Source: DMER01 sp003451645 (lineage in GTDB: Bacteria; Pseudomonadota; Alphaproteobacteria; Micropepsales; Micropepsaceae). Taken from it: a stretch of 55,642 bases of DNA. Positions 7,372 to 14,617 of the stretch are shown piece after piece (the stretch's first letter is position 1; every line of letters begins with the position of its first letter). The notes beneath the pieces were generated by a model. The model was not told where the DNA came from. It saw only the letters and a program-made list of their open reading frames with translations, and searched no databases. A program made the translations under genes and the position numbers. The stretch covers positions 1-55,642 of the forward strand of contig DALYLR010000023.1 of assembly GCA_031976175.1 (NCBI GenBank), written 5' to 3'.

Positions 7372-8292
7372 ATGCCCACCTTGCAAAGTTTCGCTCCCGA
7401 TACCGCGCCGGACACATTGTTAGCGGCCTTGCGCCAGGATGGCGCGCTGATCCTGCGCGAGGCGATCACGCCCGCGCAAGTGGACGCTCTGCATACGGAG
7501 CTTAGGCCTTATGTGGAGGCGACGGCCGCTGGCCGGGACAGTTTCACGGGCACCAAAACCACGCGCACGGGTGCGCTGGTGGCGCGATCACCGCTCACCC
7601 GCGCGCTGATCATGGACCCGCGCATTCTGGCGCTGTGTGATGGCTTGCTCAAACCGAATTGCGAGCGCTATCAGCTGCATTTGGGGCAACTGATCCGGAT
7701 CATGCCGGGGCAAGAGGCGCAAGCGATCCATCGCGACCGCTGGGCCTGGGGCCCTTACTTGAAGGGGATCGAGCCGCAGCTGAACACCATCTGGGCGGTG
7801 ACCGATTTCCGGCGCGAGAATGGCGCGACACAAGTGGTGCCGGGCTCCGTCGACTGGCCGGATGACCGCCAAGCACAACCGCATGAGATCACTTGGGCGG
7901 AGATGCCGCGCGGCTCGGTCATTGTCTATACGGGCTCGGTCTTTCATGGCGGCGGCGCCAATGTGTCGGACACGGAGCGTTGGGGCTTGAACCTGACTTA
8001 TTCGCTGGGGTGGTTGCGGCAGGAGGAGAACCAATATCTCTCCTGCCCGCCGGAGATCGCGCGCGGCCTCGATCCGGCGCTGCAGGCCCTGGTCGGCTAT
8101 GCGATGGCGTCTTACGCACTGGGCTATTACTCGCCGCCGCTGCCGCCCGGCGCGGGGCCCGAATTGGTGCCACCGGACTATGCCTTGCGTGGCGAGGCGA
8201 TCGCGCAGGACGCACGCTTCGGCGACGGCGCCATGCTGCGCGCGATTGCGGAGAAGGTGGGCGCCTCAGGCGCCGTGCACAATAACCTTTGA
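7372..8292 (+). CDS. phytanoyl-CoA dioxygenase (PhyH) family protein
   Basis: A 306-residue Fe(II)/2-oxoglutarate dioxygenase of the PhyH family. The metal triad is visible: H120-x-D122 in AIHRDRWAWG and H192 in SVFHGGG, with R203 of DTERWGLNL a likely 2-oxoglutarate ligand. AGAGGAGA (7355-7362) sits nine bases before the ATG at 7372; a GTG at 7363 would lie directly on that site. The family hydroxylates varied substrates, so the substrate is unassigned. It is co-directional with the TetR gene just upstream, and its last 27 bases overlap the 3' end of the cupin gene on the opposite strand. Confidence 0.85.
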   Translation: MPTLQSFAPDTAPDTLLAALRQDGALILREAITPAQVDALHTELRPYVEATAAGRDSFTGTKTTRTGALVARSPLTRALIMDPRILALCDGLLKPNCERYQLHLGQLIRIMPGQEAQAIHRDRWAWGPYLKGIEPQLNTIWAVTDFRRENGATQVVPGSVDWPDDRQAQPHEITWAEMPRGSVIVYTGSVFHGGGANVSDTERWGLNLTYSLGWLRQEENQYLSCPPEIARGLDPALQALVGYAMASYALGYYSPPLPPGAGPELVPPDYALRGEAIAQDARFGDGAMLRAIAEKVGASGAVHNNL

Positions 8293-8766
8293 GGCATCGA
8301 GCCCTTGGGACCCGCACAGCGCGCGATAGACCTGCAAGATCGTCGCGGCATCGAGCACACCAGTAACAGCGCCCTTGTCATCCAGATTGATGTTGGCGCC
8401 ATAAATGGCAAACCAGACTTGGGTCTCCCCGGTTTGGTCTGCGGGCGTCATCAGGGTGTGCACTGACCCTGCGGGCTCGAACAGATAGGAGCCCGGCCCG
8501 TTCACCACTTGCGGATATTCGCGGTAGAACCAGCGCCCCTTCTCCGTCACGGCGAAGACGGGGCCGGTGTGGCGGTGGGTCTCGATCTGATAGCCCGGCT
8601 GAAACCGTGTACGGACGACCCAGAGCCCTTGCGTCAGATCCACCTGCAACAACTGCAACGCCACCTTGTCGCTGACCGTCACAAAGGGCACGTCATCGAG
8701 ACCGATATGTTCGGCCTCCTTGGGCAGGGGCAAAGCGGGGGCGGCGGATTGCAGACGGGCGGGCAT
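8266..8766 (-). CDS. cupin-domain dioxygenase, 2,4'-dihydroxyacetophenone dioxygenase-like
   Basis: A 166-residue single-cupin protein. ETHRHTGPVFAVTEKGRWF at 63-80 carries the metal ligands H64, H66 and probably E75, and H103 in AGSVHTL is the second-motif histidine. This spacing and sequence resemble the 2,4'-dihydroxyacetophenone dioxygenase group, which cleaves a C-C bond of acetophenones; a related non-heme dioxygenase function is inferred. AAGGAGGAAC immediately upstream on the minus strand fixes the ATG at 8766. Its 3' end overlaps that of the PhyH gene, so full read-through of each would be antisense to the other. Confidence 0.75.
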   Translation of the reverse strand: MPARLQSAAPALPLPKEAEHIGLDDVPFVTVSDKVALQLLQVDLTQGLWVVRTRFQPGYQIETHRHTGPVFAVTEKGRWFYREYPQVVNGPGSYLFEPAGSVHTLMTPADQTGETQVWFAIYGANINLDDKGAVTGVLDAATILQVYRALCGSQGLDASKVIVHGA

Positions 8767-8815
8767 GGTGGTTCCTCCTTGCGGGCGGCATTGACACATG
8801 ATCAAGATTAGCTAG

Positions 8816-9061
8816 TTTTCAGCGCAGCGGCTCTGGGAAATTGAGGCAGAGTTCGGCGACCGGATCTGAAGTGTCGACCGCGACGTCGCCCGCCGATCGG
8901 GCGAGATGGTGGCCGCGGCACGCCTTGCCAAGATCGTATTGCCCTCGCCCGACAGCCTCATCGCCGCCACCGCGCTTCATCACCGCCTTGCGGTCATGAC
9001 GCGCAACGTCCGCGCCTTCGCGGCGGCGGGCGTGACGGTGATCGATCCGTGGGCGGAGTGA
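8816..9061 (+). pseudogene. VapC-type PIN-domain toxin, C-terminal remnant
   Basis: From 8873 the plus strand reads VDRDVARRSGEMVAAARLA, then PSPDSLIAATALHHRLAVMT and RNVRAFAAAGVTVIDPW, ending at TGA 9059-9061. This is the recognisable C-terminal half of a VapC PIN-domain ribonuclease, including the IAATA and TRN motifs. Upstream in frame, RLWEIEAEFGDRI continues the family pattern but is cut by TGA at 8867-8869 and TAG at 8813-8815. The N-terminal PIN motif and any VapB antitoxin gene are missing. It is a dead fragment between the cupin and acs genes. Confidence 0.7.
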
Positions 9062-9065
9062 GGCT

Positions 9066-11000
9066 TCACGTCCCCGCCCCCTTGACCAGATCGGCTACCA
9101 CAGACGGGTCGGCGAGGGTCGAGGTGTCGCCCAAATTCGACGTGTCGCCTTCCGCGATCTTGCGCAAGATGCGCCGCATGATCTTGCCAGAGCGCGTTTT
9201 GGGCAGGCCCGGCGCCCATTGGATCACGTCCGGTGTCGCGATCGGCCCGATCTCCCGCCGTACCCATTGGACGAGCTCCTTGCGCAGCTCCTCCGTCGGC
9301 TGAGCACCAACCTTGAGCGTCACATAGGCATAAATCCCCTGGCCCTTAATGTCGTGCGGCATGCCGACGACGGCGGCCTCGGCCACTTGCGTATGAGCAA
9401 CGAGCGCGCTCTCCACTTCCGCCGTACCCAGACGATGGCCGGCGACATTGATCACATCATCCACCCGCCCCGTGATCCAGTAATAGCCATCGGCATCGCG
9501 CCTGCAGCCATCACCGGTGAAATACTTGCCCGGATAGGTCTTGAAATAGGTGTCGATGAAGCGTTGATGATCGCCATAGACAGTACGAATCTGTCCGGGC
9601 CAGGAGCGTGTGAGCACCAGATTGCCGGTGGTGGCCCCCTCCAGCACGCGCCCCTCCGCATCCACAATCTCGGGCACAACGCCAAAGAGCGGCATGGTGG
9701 CCGAGCCCGGCTTCAGATCCGTCGCACCGGGTAAGGGCGAGATCAAAATCCCGCCCGTTTCCGTCTGCCACCAGGTATCGACGATGGGGCATCGCCCCTC
9801 CCCCACCACGCGGTGATACCACAGCCAGGCCTCCGGATTGATCGGCTCGCCCACACTGCCCAAGAGGCGCAGAGAGGCGCGCGAGGTACGGCGCACGAAA
9901 TCCTCGCCCTCCCGCATCAACGCGCGGATGGCGGTGGGCGCGGTGTAGAAGATATTGACCTTGTGCTTGTCGATCACCTCCCAAAAGCGCGATGGCGTTG
10001 GGTAATTGGGCACGCCCTCAAACATTAGAGTCGTGGCGCCATTGGCCAATGGTCCGTACACGATGTAACTATGTCCAGTGACCCAGCCCACATCGGCCGT
10101 GCACCAATAGATGTCGCCGTGCCGGTAATCGAAGACCATCTCATGGGTCAACGCGGCATAGGTGATATAGCCGCCAGTGGTGTGGAGCACGCCCTTGGGC
10201 TTGCCGGTCGATCCAGACGTGTACAGAATAAAGAGCGGGTCCTCCGCCCCCATCGGTTCGGCTAAGCAATCGGCGGAGACCTTGGCCGCCTCCTCATGGT
10301 ACCAGACGTCCTTGTCCTTGTGCATCAGCTCCTTGGCGCCCGTGCGCTTGACGACGATGACGCGCTTGACACCAGGGCAGGCGGTGAGCGCCAGATCGGT
10401 GTTGACCTTCAAAGGCACGGTCTTGCCGCCGCGCAGGCCCTCATCGGCCGTGATGACGACCTCGGATTGGCAATCCTGAATGCGGCCCGCCAGGCTCTCG
10501 GGTGAAAATCCTCCGAACACGACGGAATGAACGGCCCCGATGCGCGCACAGGCGAGCATGGCATACGCGGCCTCCGGGATCATAGGCAGATAGATGGTGA
10601 CGCGGTCACCCTTTTTCACGCCATTGGCTTTCAGCACATTAGCAAAGATGCACACCTCGCGGTGGAGCTCCGCATAGGTGATGTGGCGCGACTGCGCCGG
10701 GTCATCGCCCTCCCAGATAATTGCGGTCTGCTGGCCGCGCGTGGCGAGATGGCGGTCGATGCAATTGGCCGCGACGTTCAACACGCCATCCTCAAACCAG
10801 CGGATGCGGAAGTCGGCTTCGTGATAGGAGACGTCGCTGACGCGCGTGAACGGCTTGATCCAATCGATGCGGCCCGCCTGCGTCCGCCAAAACCCGTCCG
10901 GGTCCGAGACCGACTGCGCATACATCTCGCGATACCGCGCGCGGTTGACAAATGCGCGGGTCGACCATTCGGGTGTCACGGGGATGAGCATGTCGGACAT
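9066..11000 (-). CDS. acsA: acetyl-CoA synthetase
   Basis: A 644-residue enzyme of normal length that activates acetate to acetyl-CoA via acetyl-AMP. It carries the adenylation loop YTSGSTGKPKGV, WWQTETGG, and the C-terminal PKTRSGKIMRR in which K606 is the usual acetylation-controlled catalytic lysine. The N-terminal ACAS domain (DPDGFWRTQAGRIDWIKPF) is present. The ATG at 11000 follows a modest AGGAA element. Upstream lies a 640-base non-coding region with repeats. The regulatory sequence may include CGATAAC repeats at about 11137-11160, which I only note. The gene is unrelated to the VapC remnant at its 3' end. Confidence 0.97.
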   Translation of the reverse strand: MSDMLIPVTPEWSTRAFVNRARYREMYAQSVSDPDGFWRTQAGRIDWIKPFTRVSDVSYHEADFRIRWFEDGVLNVAANCIDRHLATRGQQTAIIWEGDDPAQSRHITYAELHREVCIFANVLKANGVKKGDRVTIYLPMIPEAAYAMLACARIGAVHSVVFGGFSPESLAGRIQDCQSEVVITADEGLRGGKTVPLKVNTDLALTACPGVKRVIVVKRTGAKELMHKDKDVWYHEEAAKVSADCLAEPMGAEDPLFILYTSGSTGKPKGVLHTTGGYITYAALTHEMVFDYRHGDIYWCTADVGWVTGHSYIVYGPLANGATTLMFEGVPNYPTPSRFWEVIDKHKVNIFYTAPTAIRALMREGEDFVRRTSRASLRLLGSVGEPINPEAWLWYHRVVGEGRCPIVDTWWQTETGGILISPLPGATDLKPGSATMPLFGVVPEIVDAEGRVLEGATTGNLVLTRSWPGQIRTVYGDHQRFIDTYFKTYPGKYFTGDGCRRDADGYYWITGRVDDVINVAGHRLGTAEVESALVAHTQVAEAAVVGMPHDIKGQGIYAYVTLKVGAQPTEELRKELVQWVRREIGPIATPDVIQWAPGLPKTRSGKIMRRILRKIAEGDTSNLGDTSTLADPSVVADLVKGAGT

Positions 11001-11444
11001 AGGGCGCGGTTCCTGAGGCGGATGATTATGGGTTTATGGGGAGTATGAATTTGTGGGCTTGATATGCGCAAGGGGCACCGGGCTGTTGCGGGCCTGCATC
11101 TAGAGTAACGGGCGGGAAAGTGCGCTTGCGGTTTCCCGATAACCCGTTGCGATAACGATAAAAACTAGCGTCCAGGCGATTCTATCTGAACGCCCGCGGC
11201 TCTGAGTGGCGCGCAGGTGTCATTGTGATGGCGAGACTGTGATACAGCAGGGTCGAGGCGTGGACAGAATCCGAAATAACGAGAGCGAAAGCATGATGAG
11301 CCCGGAAGACGGCTGAAAGCCGCCGCCAGTGCCAAAGTGGTTCGTGCTTGAGGGACATTCAGAATCCGTCTCGGCTGCTGACCGGGCACACCGTCAGGAA
11401 AGACCTGTCACCCATCTATCCGGTTTGGACATATCCTTCATCTC

Positions 11445-11525
11445 CCCCTGAACGCGTAAGCGTTTTGGGCGGAGGGGACCCAGCCTGTATCCGCAAGGAT
11501 ACTGGCTGGGTGAGGGGGGCTCACC
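11445..11525. repeat. multi-hairpin palindromic element with GNRA-type loops
   Basis: Hairpin 1: CCCCT (11445-11449) pairs with AGGGG (11473-11477), enclosing AACGC-GTAA-GCGTT (11451-11464). Hairpin 2: ACCCAGCC-T-GTATCC (11478-11492) pairs with GGATAC-T-GGCTGGGT (11497-11511) around GCAA. A third stem, GGTGAG/CTCACC (11509-11525), competes with hairpin 2. There is no T-tract, so this is not a classical terminator. It looks like a REP-type intergenic palindrome or a structured RNA. The rest of 11001-11444 shows no gene. Confidence 0.6.
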
Positions 11526-11530
11526 TCAAT

Positions 11531-11590
11531 TCTGTTTCGTTTTGTTACGTTTTGTTTCGTTCTGTGACGCTGTGTTTCGTTCTGTTACGT
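11531..11590. repeat. six tandem 10-bp repeats (three 20-bp doublets)
   Basis: Six uninterrupted 10-base units fit TYTGTTWCGT, with base 7 alternating T and A, so the true period is 20 bases (TNTGTTTCGTTYTGTKACGT) repeated three times. The array ends 14 bases before the parS palindrome. A 10-base period places every unit on the same face of the helix, which suits cooperative protein binding. An open frame reading through the array is low-complexity and not a gene. Confidence 0.85.
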
Positions 11591-11604
11591 TGCTAAGTCA
11601 TTGA

Positions 11605-11620
11605 TGTTTCACGTGAAACA
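11605..11620. promoter_or_regulatory. parS: parS chromosome-partition site (ParB-binding)
   Basis: TGTTTCACGTGAAACA is a perfect 16-base palindrome matching the conserved bacterial parS consensus (TGTTNCACGTGAAACA) bound by ParB. It lies in the gap between acs and the EVE-domain gene, 14 bases after the 10-bp repeat array. parS sites cluster near the replication origin in most bacteria, so the window is probably origin-proximal. parA, parB and dnaA are not in the window. Confidence 0.9.
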
Positions 11621-11642
11621 CCGTTTCAAGGATATGGGCACC

Positions 11643-12068
11643 CTAAAGGCCCCGCGCAAGCCCGCCCATCTGGCAAACCAGCGCCCACTCCCCTGGCGTG
11701 ACAGGCTGCACGGACAAACGCGAATTCTTGACCAGCACCATCTCCGCAAGCCTTGGCTCGGCCTTGATCGCGGCCATGGTAACCGGCTGGGGCAGGGCCT
11801 CTTTGGCAACCACATCGACCGCCACCCAAGGACCGCTCTCGGCGCTAGGGTCGGGATAGGCCGCGCGGACGACGCTCGCGATCCCCATGACCGCCAGCCC
11901 CTCATTGGAATGGTAGAAAAAGCACTCGTCGCCCACCGCCATCCGCATAAGGTTGAGCTTGGCCTGATGGTTGCGCACGCCGGACCACGGCTCCCCTTGG
12001 CCCCCCCGTTTGACCTGTTGGGCCCAGGACCAGGTGTCAGGCTCTGATTTGATCAGCCAGAACGCCAT
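11643..12068 (-). CDS. EVE-domain protein
   Basis: A 141-residue single-domain protein with the EVE signature: MAFWLIKSEPDTWSWAQQV at the N-terminus, WSGVRNHQAKLNLMRMAVGD in the middle and a conserved VLVKNSRLSVQPV end. EVE domains are PUA-related and bind modified bases in RNA or DNA. The ATG directly abuts the stop codon of yciI, so the two are translated together downstream of gpsA. This gpsA-yciI-EVE order is a recurring alphaproteobacterial arrangement. Confidence 0.93.
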   Translation of the reverse strand: MAFWLIKSEPDTWSWAQQVKRGGQGEPWSGVRNHQAKLNLMRMAVGDECFFYHSNEGLAVMGIASVVRAAYPDPSAESGPWVAVDVVAKEALPQPVTMAAIKAEPRLAEMVLVKNSRLSVQPVTPGEWALVCQMGGLARGL

Positions 12069-12356
12069 TTAAGCGGGCGCCCCGATCGTCCAACGCCAGG
12101 GGATGATCTCCACACTCGCGAACAAGCCGCCAGTCCGGTACGGGTCCGCGGCCGCAAAGAGTTCGGCCGCCCGCCGGTCCGCGGCTTCAATGATCAGGAG
12201 CGAGCCGACCATCATCTGCCCATCCTCGCTCAAGAACGGTCCCGCTAGTTTGACCTGCCCGCGATGCGCCTCGATATAGGCCAGATGCTGCGCCCGCAAG
12301 GACAGGCGCAAATCGCTGGCACCCGGCTTATCGCGGCAAAGAAGGGCAAAGAGCAT
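12069..12356 (-). CDS. YciI-like protein
   Basis: A 95-residue protein of the YciI (dimeric alpha/beta barrel-related) family. Recognisable parts are LFALLCRDKPGA, HLAYIEAHRGQVKLAGPFLSE, GSLLIIEAADRRAAELFAAADPY and the C-terminal VEIIPWRW. The function of YciI in alphaproteobacteria is not established; ferredoxin-like dimers with possible enzymatic roles are known. It starts six bases after the gpsA stop and abuts the EVE gene, so it is the middle gene of a compact operon. Confidence 0.92.
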   Translation of the reverse strand: MLFALLCRDKPGASDLRLSLRAQHLAYIEAHRGQVKLAGPFLSEDGQMMVGSLLIIEAADRRAAELFAAADPYRTGGLFASVEIIPWRWTIGAPA

Positions 12357-12362
12357 GGGAGC

Positions 12363-13373
12363 CTAGTCCTCAGGTTTGAAGGGTCGCGACAAGAGCATGT
12401 GGACGGCGGCCTCGGCGCTGAGGCCCCCATCGAGGATGGCCGCGACGGCGGCGGCGATGGGCATCTCGATCCCCATTGCATGGGCGCGCGCGGCCAAAGC
12501 CCCAGCCGTTTCCGCCCCCTCGGCTAGCGGGTCCGCCTCACTGCCTTTGACGGCGCCGCGGGCCAGCGCGAGCCCCAAAGAAAAGTTACGCGACTGGGCG
12601 CTGCCGCAAGTGAGGATCAGATCGCCCAGACCGGAAAGGCCGGTGAGTGTCTCGGGTCTGGCACCGATCGCGGCGCCAAAACGGGTCATCTCGGCAAAGC
12701 CTCGTGCGGTGAGCGCGGCCCGCGCCGAAAGGCCAAGGCCCATGCCGTCGACAATCCCGCAGGCGATGGCGAGCACATTCTTAACCGCCCCGCCGACTGA
12801 CACGCCGAGCACATCGTCCGAGTAATAGGGCCTAAAACCGGGCGAGCCGAGGGACCGCACAAGCACCTGCCCCAAAGCCGGATCGGGCAGGGCCAAAGTG
12901 ACGGCGGTCGGCAGCCCTGCCGCCACATCCTTGGCGAAGCTGGGACCGGAGAGCAATCCGATGGGCGAGCCTGGCAGCTCTTGTGCCGCCACCTCACTCA
13001 TCAAAAGGCCGGTGTCCCGCTCCATGCCCTTAGCGCAAATGAGGACCGGCGCGCTAACCGGAACCGCCGCCCGGAGGGACTGCGCAACCGGCCGCAAGAC
13101 TTGGGCAGGGGCGGCTAAGAGCACGGCTTGACAGGCGCCAAGATCCGACAGGGCATTGGTCGCCTGTATACTCGGGGCCCATTTGACGCCAGGCAGAAAG
13201 GGCCTGTTCTCGCGATGCTCATTGACGGCCATCACGACCTCGGGCTCGCGCGCCCAGACTGTGACAGTGGCTCCAGCCCTCGCGGCAGCAAGCGCCAAGG
13301 CGGTGCCCCAGGCACCAGCGCCTGCCACCCCGATCCGGGTGAAGCGCGTGTCTAACTCTGCCGCCTCGCGCAT
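12363..13373 (-). CDS. gpsA: NAD(P)H-dependent glycerol-3-phosphate dehydrogenase
   Basis: A 336-residue enzyme that reduces dihydroxyacetone phosphate to sn-glycerol-3-phosphate for phospholipid synthesis. The Rossmann motif GAGAWG is at 18-23, CAKGMERDTG and GPSFAKDVAAGLPTAV follow, and SVGGAVKNVLAIACG carries the catalytic lysine. Length is normal. It heads the gpsA-yciI-EVE unit. In many alphaproteobacteria tsaD lies directly upstream on the same strand; here 1.4 kb with a divergent TetR gene and three small peptide genes separates them. Confidence 0.96.
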   Translation of the reverse strand: MREAAELDTRFTRIGVAGAGAWGTALALAAARAGATVTVWAREPEVVMAVNEHRENRPFLPGVKWAPSIQATNALSDLGACQAVLLAAPAQVLRPVAQSLRAAVPVSAPVLICAKGMERDTGLLMSEVAAQELPGSPIGLLSGPSFAKDVAAGLPTAVTLALPDPALGQVLVRSLGSPGFRPYYSDDVLGVSVGGAVKNVLAIACGIVDGMGLGLSARAALTARGFAEMTRFGAAIGARPETLTGLSGLGDLILTCGSAQSRNFSLGLALARGAVKGSEADPLAEGAETAGALAARAHAMGIEMPIAAAVAAILDGGLSAEAAVHMLLSRPFKPED

Positions 13374-13431
13374 GCTCTGCTCATACTCTGTGCAAAATTG
13401 GTGGAAAGGGGTTCACAAAAGCGCCACCCGC

Positions 13432-13453
13432 TGAACGGTTTGTTGATTATTCA
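13432..13453. promoter_or_regulatory. candidate TetR operator in the gpsA/tetR divergent promoter
   Basis: A 22-base inverted repeat TGAA-N14-TTCA overlaps TTGATT (13443-13448), the possible -35 of the TetR gene. With TACCTT (13465-13470) as -10, transcription would begin about three bases before the ATG. A repeat of the same length and ends lies before the small-peptide genes (14199-14220), and 14 of 22 bases agree when one copy is reversed. Shared end sequence: GTGAATAA. Confidence 0.45.
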
Positions 13454-13479
13454 CCCGTTCGTGCTACCTTGACGTCATA

Positions 13480-14133
13480 ATGTTTTGTAAGAACACGACC
13501 CGAGGAAACATCCTGGACGCCGCCAAGCAGCGGTTCCTGCATTATGGCTACGCCAAAACCACGATGGCGGAGATCGCGGCTGACTGCAAGATGTCGGCGG
13601 GCAATCTCTATCGCTACTTCCCGTCGAAACTCGATATTGCCGAGGCGATTGCGCAGAGTTCTATCGATCAAATTGGCGTTTTGTTGCGCGAAATCCTCAA
13701 GAAAGCGGGCCTCACCGCTAAGCAGCGCCTGCGCGAGTTCTTCTATCTGACCATGCGCGTTACCTATGACATGCTGGAAAATGACAAGCGCATTTTTGAG
13801 ATGGCGCAAGTGATTGCGGCGGAACGCCCGGAATTCGCCAATCAGCAGCTGGCCCGCGAGCGCGCATTGATGGCCGAAATCCTGGCCGCTGGGAATGCCA
13901 ATGGCGAGTTCGAAATCCGCGACGTGATCTTCACCGCTGAAATGATTCAGTCCGCGACGATGAAATTCCGCTACCCACAGCTGTTCTCCCGCCTAACCTT
14001 CGAAAAATTGGAGCGCGAGCTCGACGGTGTTCTGGCTTTGATCCTGAATGGATTGGATGATGGTGGCGCCGTTGTCACAACGCAAGCCGCCCCTGCTGCA
14101 TTGCAGCAACAAGAGACCCTCGTAACTATCTGA
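13480..14133 (+). CDS. TetR/AcrR-family regulator next to the small-peptide genes
   Basis: A 217-residue protein. The helix-turn-helix is at about 27-49 (TTMAEIAADCKMSAGNLYRYFPSK). The ligand domain includes a hydrophobic helix FFYLTMRVTYDMLENDKRIFEMAQ. The C-terminus is a Gln/Ala-rich tail (TTQAAPAALQQQ). It diverges from gpsA and is followed, after 171 relatively AT-rich bases, by three tandem small membrane-peptide genes on the same strand. Matching 22-base inverted repeats before both suggest that it represses itself and them. There is no obvious Shine-Dalgarno; the start may be near-leaderless, as for the two TetR genes at 3387 and 6764. Confidence 0.85.
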   Translation: MFCKNTTRGNILDAAKQRFLHYGYAKTTMAEIAADCKMSAGNLYRYFPSKLDIAEAIAQSSIDQIGVLLREILKKAGLTAKQRLREFFYLTMRVTYDMLENDKRIFEMAQVIAAERPEFANQQLARERALMAEILAAGNANGEFEIRDVIFTAEMIQSATMKFRYPQLFSRLTFEKLERELDGVLALILNGLDDGGAVVTTQAAPAALQQQETLVTI

Positions 14134-14179
14134 AATACCTAATGTCTGCCATTGCGGTGCCTGAGCATGGTGCGCTGCA

Positions 14180-14194
14180 TCACAATTTTTGTGA
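14180..14194. promoter_or_regulatory. perfect 15-bp palindrome upstream of the peptide genes
   Basis: TCACAA-TTT-TTGTGA is a perfect inverted repeat 26 bases before the TTGCTT hexamer of the peptide promoter. Its position suits an activator site, or a second repressor site used together with 14199-14220. It does not match the TGAA-N14-TTCA repeat, so it may bind a different protein. Confidence 0.5.
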
Positions 14195-14198
14195 AGAG

Positions 14199-14249
14199 TG
14201 AATAAAAACGATTTTGTTCATTGCTTTTCGTTTTTCAGGCTGCTATATA
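14199..14249 (+). promoter_or_regulatory. promoter and candidate TetR operator of the peptide cluster
   Basis: TGAATAAAA and TTTTGTTCA form a near-perfect inverted repeat (14199-14220) immediately followed by TTGCTT (14221-14226), a 17-base spacer and TATATA (14244-14249). Expected start is about 14256, giving a 49-base leader to the first peptide. The region is AT-rich compared with its surroundings. Confidence 0.6.
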
Positions 14250-14304
14250 CTGATCATCAGACGGCGCAAGGGTGCCGCTGAAGACAGAGAGAGGAGAAAT
14301 TGTC

Positions 14305-14421
14305 ATGAACGGTAGCAATTCGGGCGCCTCGGTCGTGACCCAGATTTCCACGGCGATCGCAGGCTTGATCCTGGTTGGTTATGGGATCGCTTTTGTCGCG
14401 GGCGCAGTGATCGGCTTCTAA
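14305..14421 (+). CDS. small uncharged membrane peptide 1 of 3
   Basis: A 38-residue peptide: a polar 12-residue start (MNGSNSGASVVTQ) and then one hydrophobic span from STAIAGLILVGYGIAFV to the C-terminal GF. There is no charged side chain. GAGGAGA (14291-14297) lies seven bases before the ATG. It is the first of three tandem paralogues sharing IST-A-AG-x-IL-x-x-YG-x-x-F. Spacing to the next start is 45 bases. I do not recognise the family. The features suggest an inner-membrane peptide that self-associates through its glycine face. It is too short for standard gene calling, so it would usually be missed. Confidence 0.75.
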   Translation: MNGSNSGASVVTQISTAIAGLILVGYGIAFVAGAVIGF

Positions 14422-14466
14422 GTAAACAGCGTAAACATGTAGTCCATCATCCAAAGGAGACTGACC

Positions 14467-14574
14467 ATGAATTCGCAAGCAAACATCCTGACCACGATTT
14501 CCACAGCCGTCGCGGGCCTCATCCTGGCCGGTTATGGCCTGACCTTCGTGCTTCACGTTGCGGCCGGCTTCTAA
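14467..14574 (+). CDS. small uncharged membrane peptide 2 of 3
   Basis: A 35-residue paralogue of its neighbours: MNSQANILTT then ISTAVAGLILAGYGLTFV and LHVAAGF. AAAGGAGA (14453-14460) lies six bases before the ATG. Compared with peptide 1, matched codons differ mostly at third positions (ACG/ACA, GCG/GCC, GCA/GCG, TTG/CTC, TTT/TTC, GTC/GTG) while the amino acids are kept. That pattern indicates selection on the peptide. A single histidine at position 30 is the only ionisable residue. Function unknown. Confidence 0.78.
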   Translation: MNSQANILTTISTAVAGLILAGYGLTFVLHVAAGF

Positions 14575-14617
14575 ATCAACCGCGAAACATCACACAATTT
14601 GTAAAAGGAACACAGAC

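Noticed and set aside
11137..11165. CGATAAC direct repeats upstream of acs as an origin of replication
   Set aside because: No DnaA-box cluster or AT-rich unwinding region accompanies them; proximity to parS alone does not make an origin.
11531..11590. Possible CRISPR array
   Set aside because: Units are 10 bases with no spacers and no cas genes are nearby; no CRISPR is seen anywhere in the window.
11348..11596. Open frame ending in SVSFCYVLFRSVTLCFVLLRC
   Set aside because: Its C-terminus is only the translation of the 10-bp repeat array and its middle is the hairpin element.
14257..14556. 99-codon minus-strand frame across the small-peptide genes
   Set aside because: The plus-strand peptides are supported by three Shine-Dalgarno sequences and paralogy; this frame is their antisense shadow.
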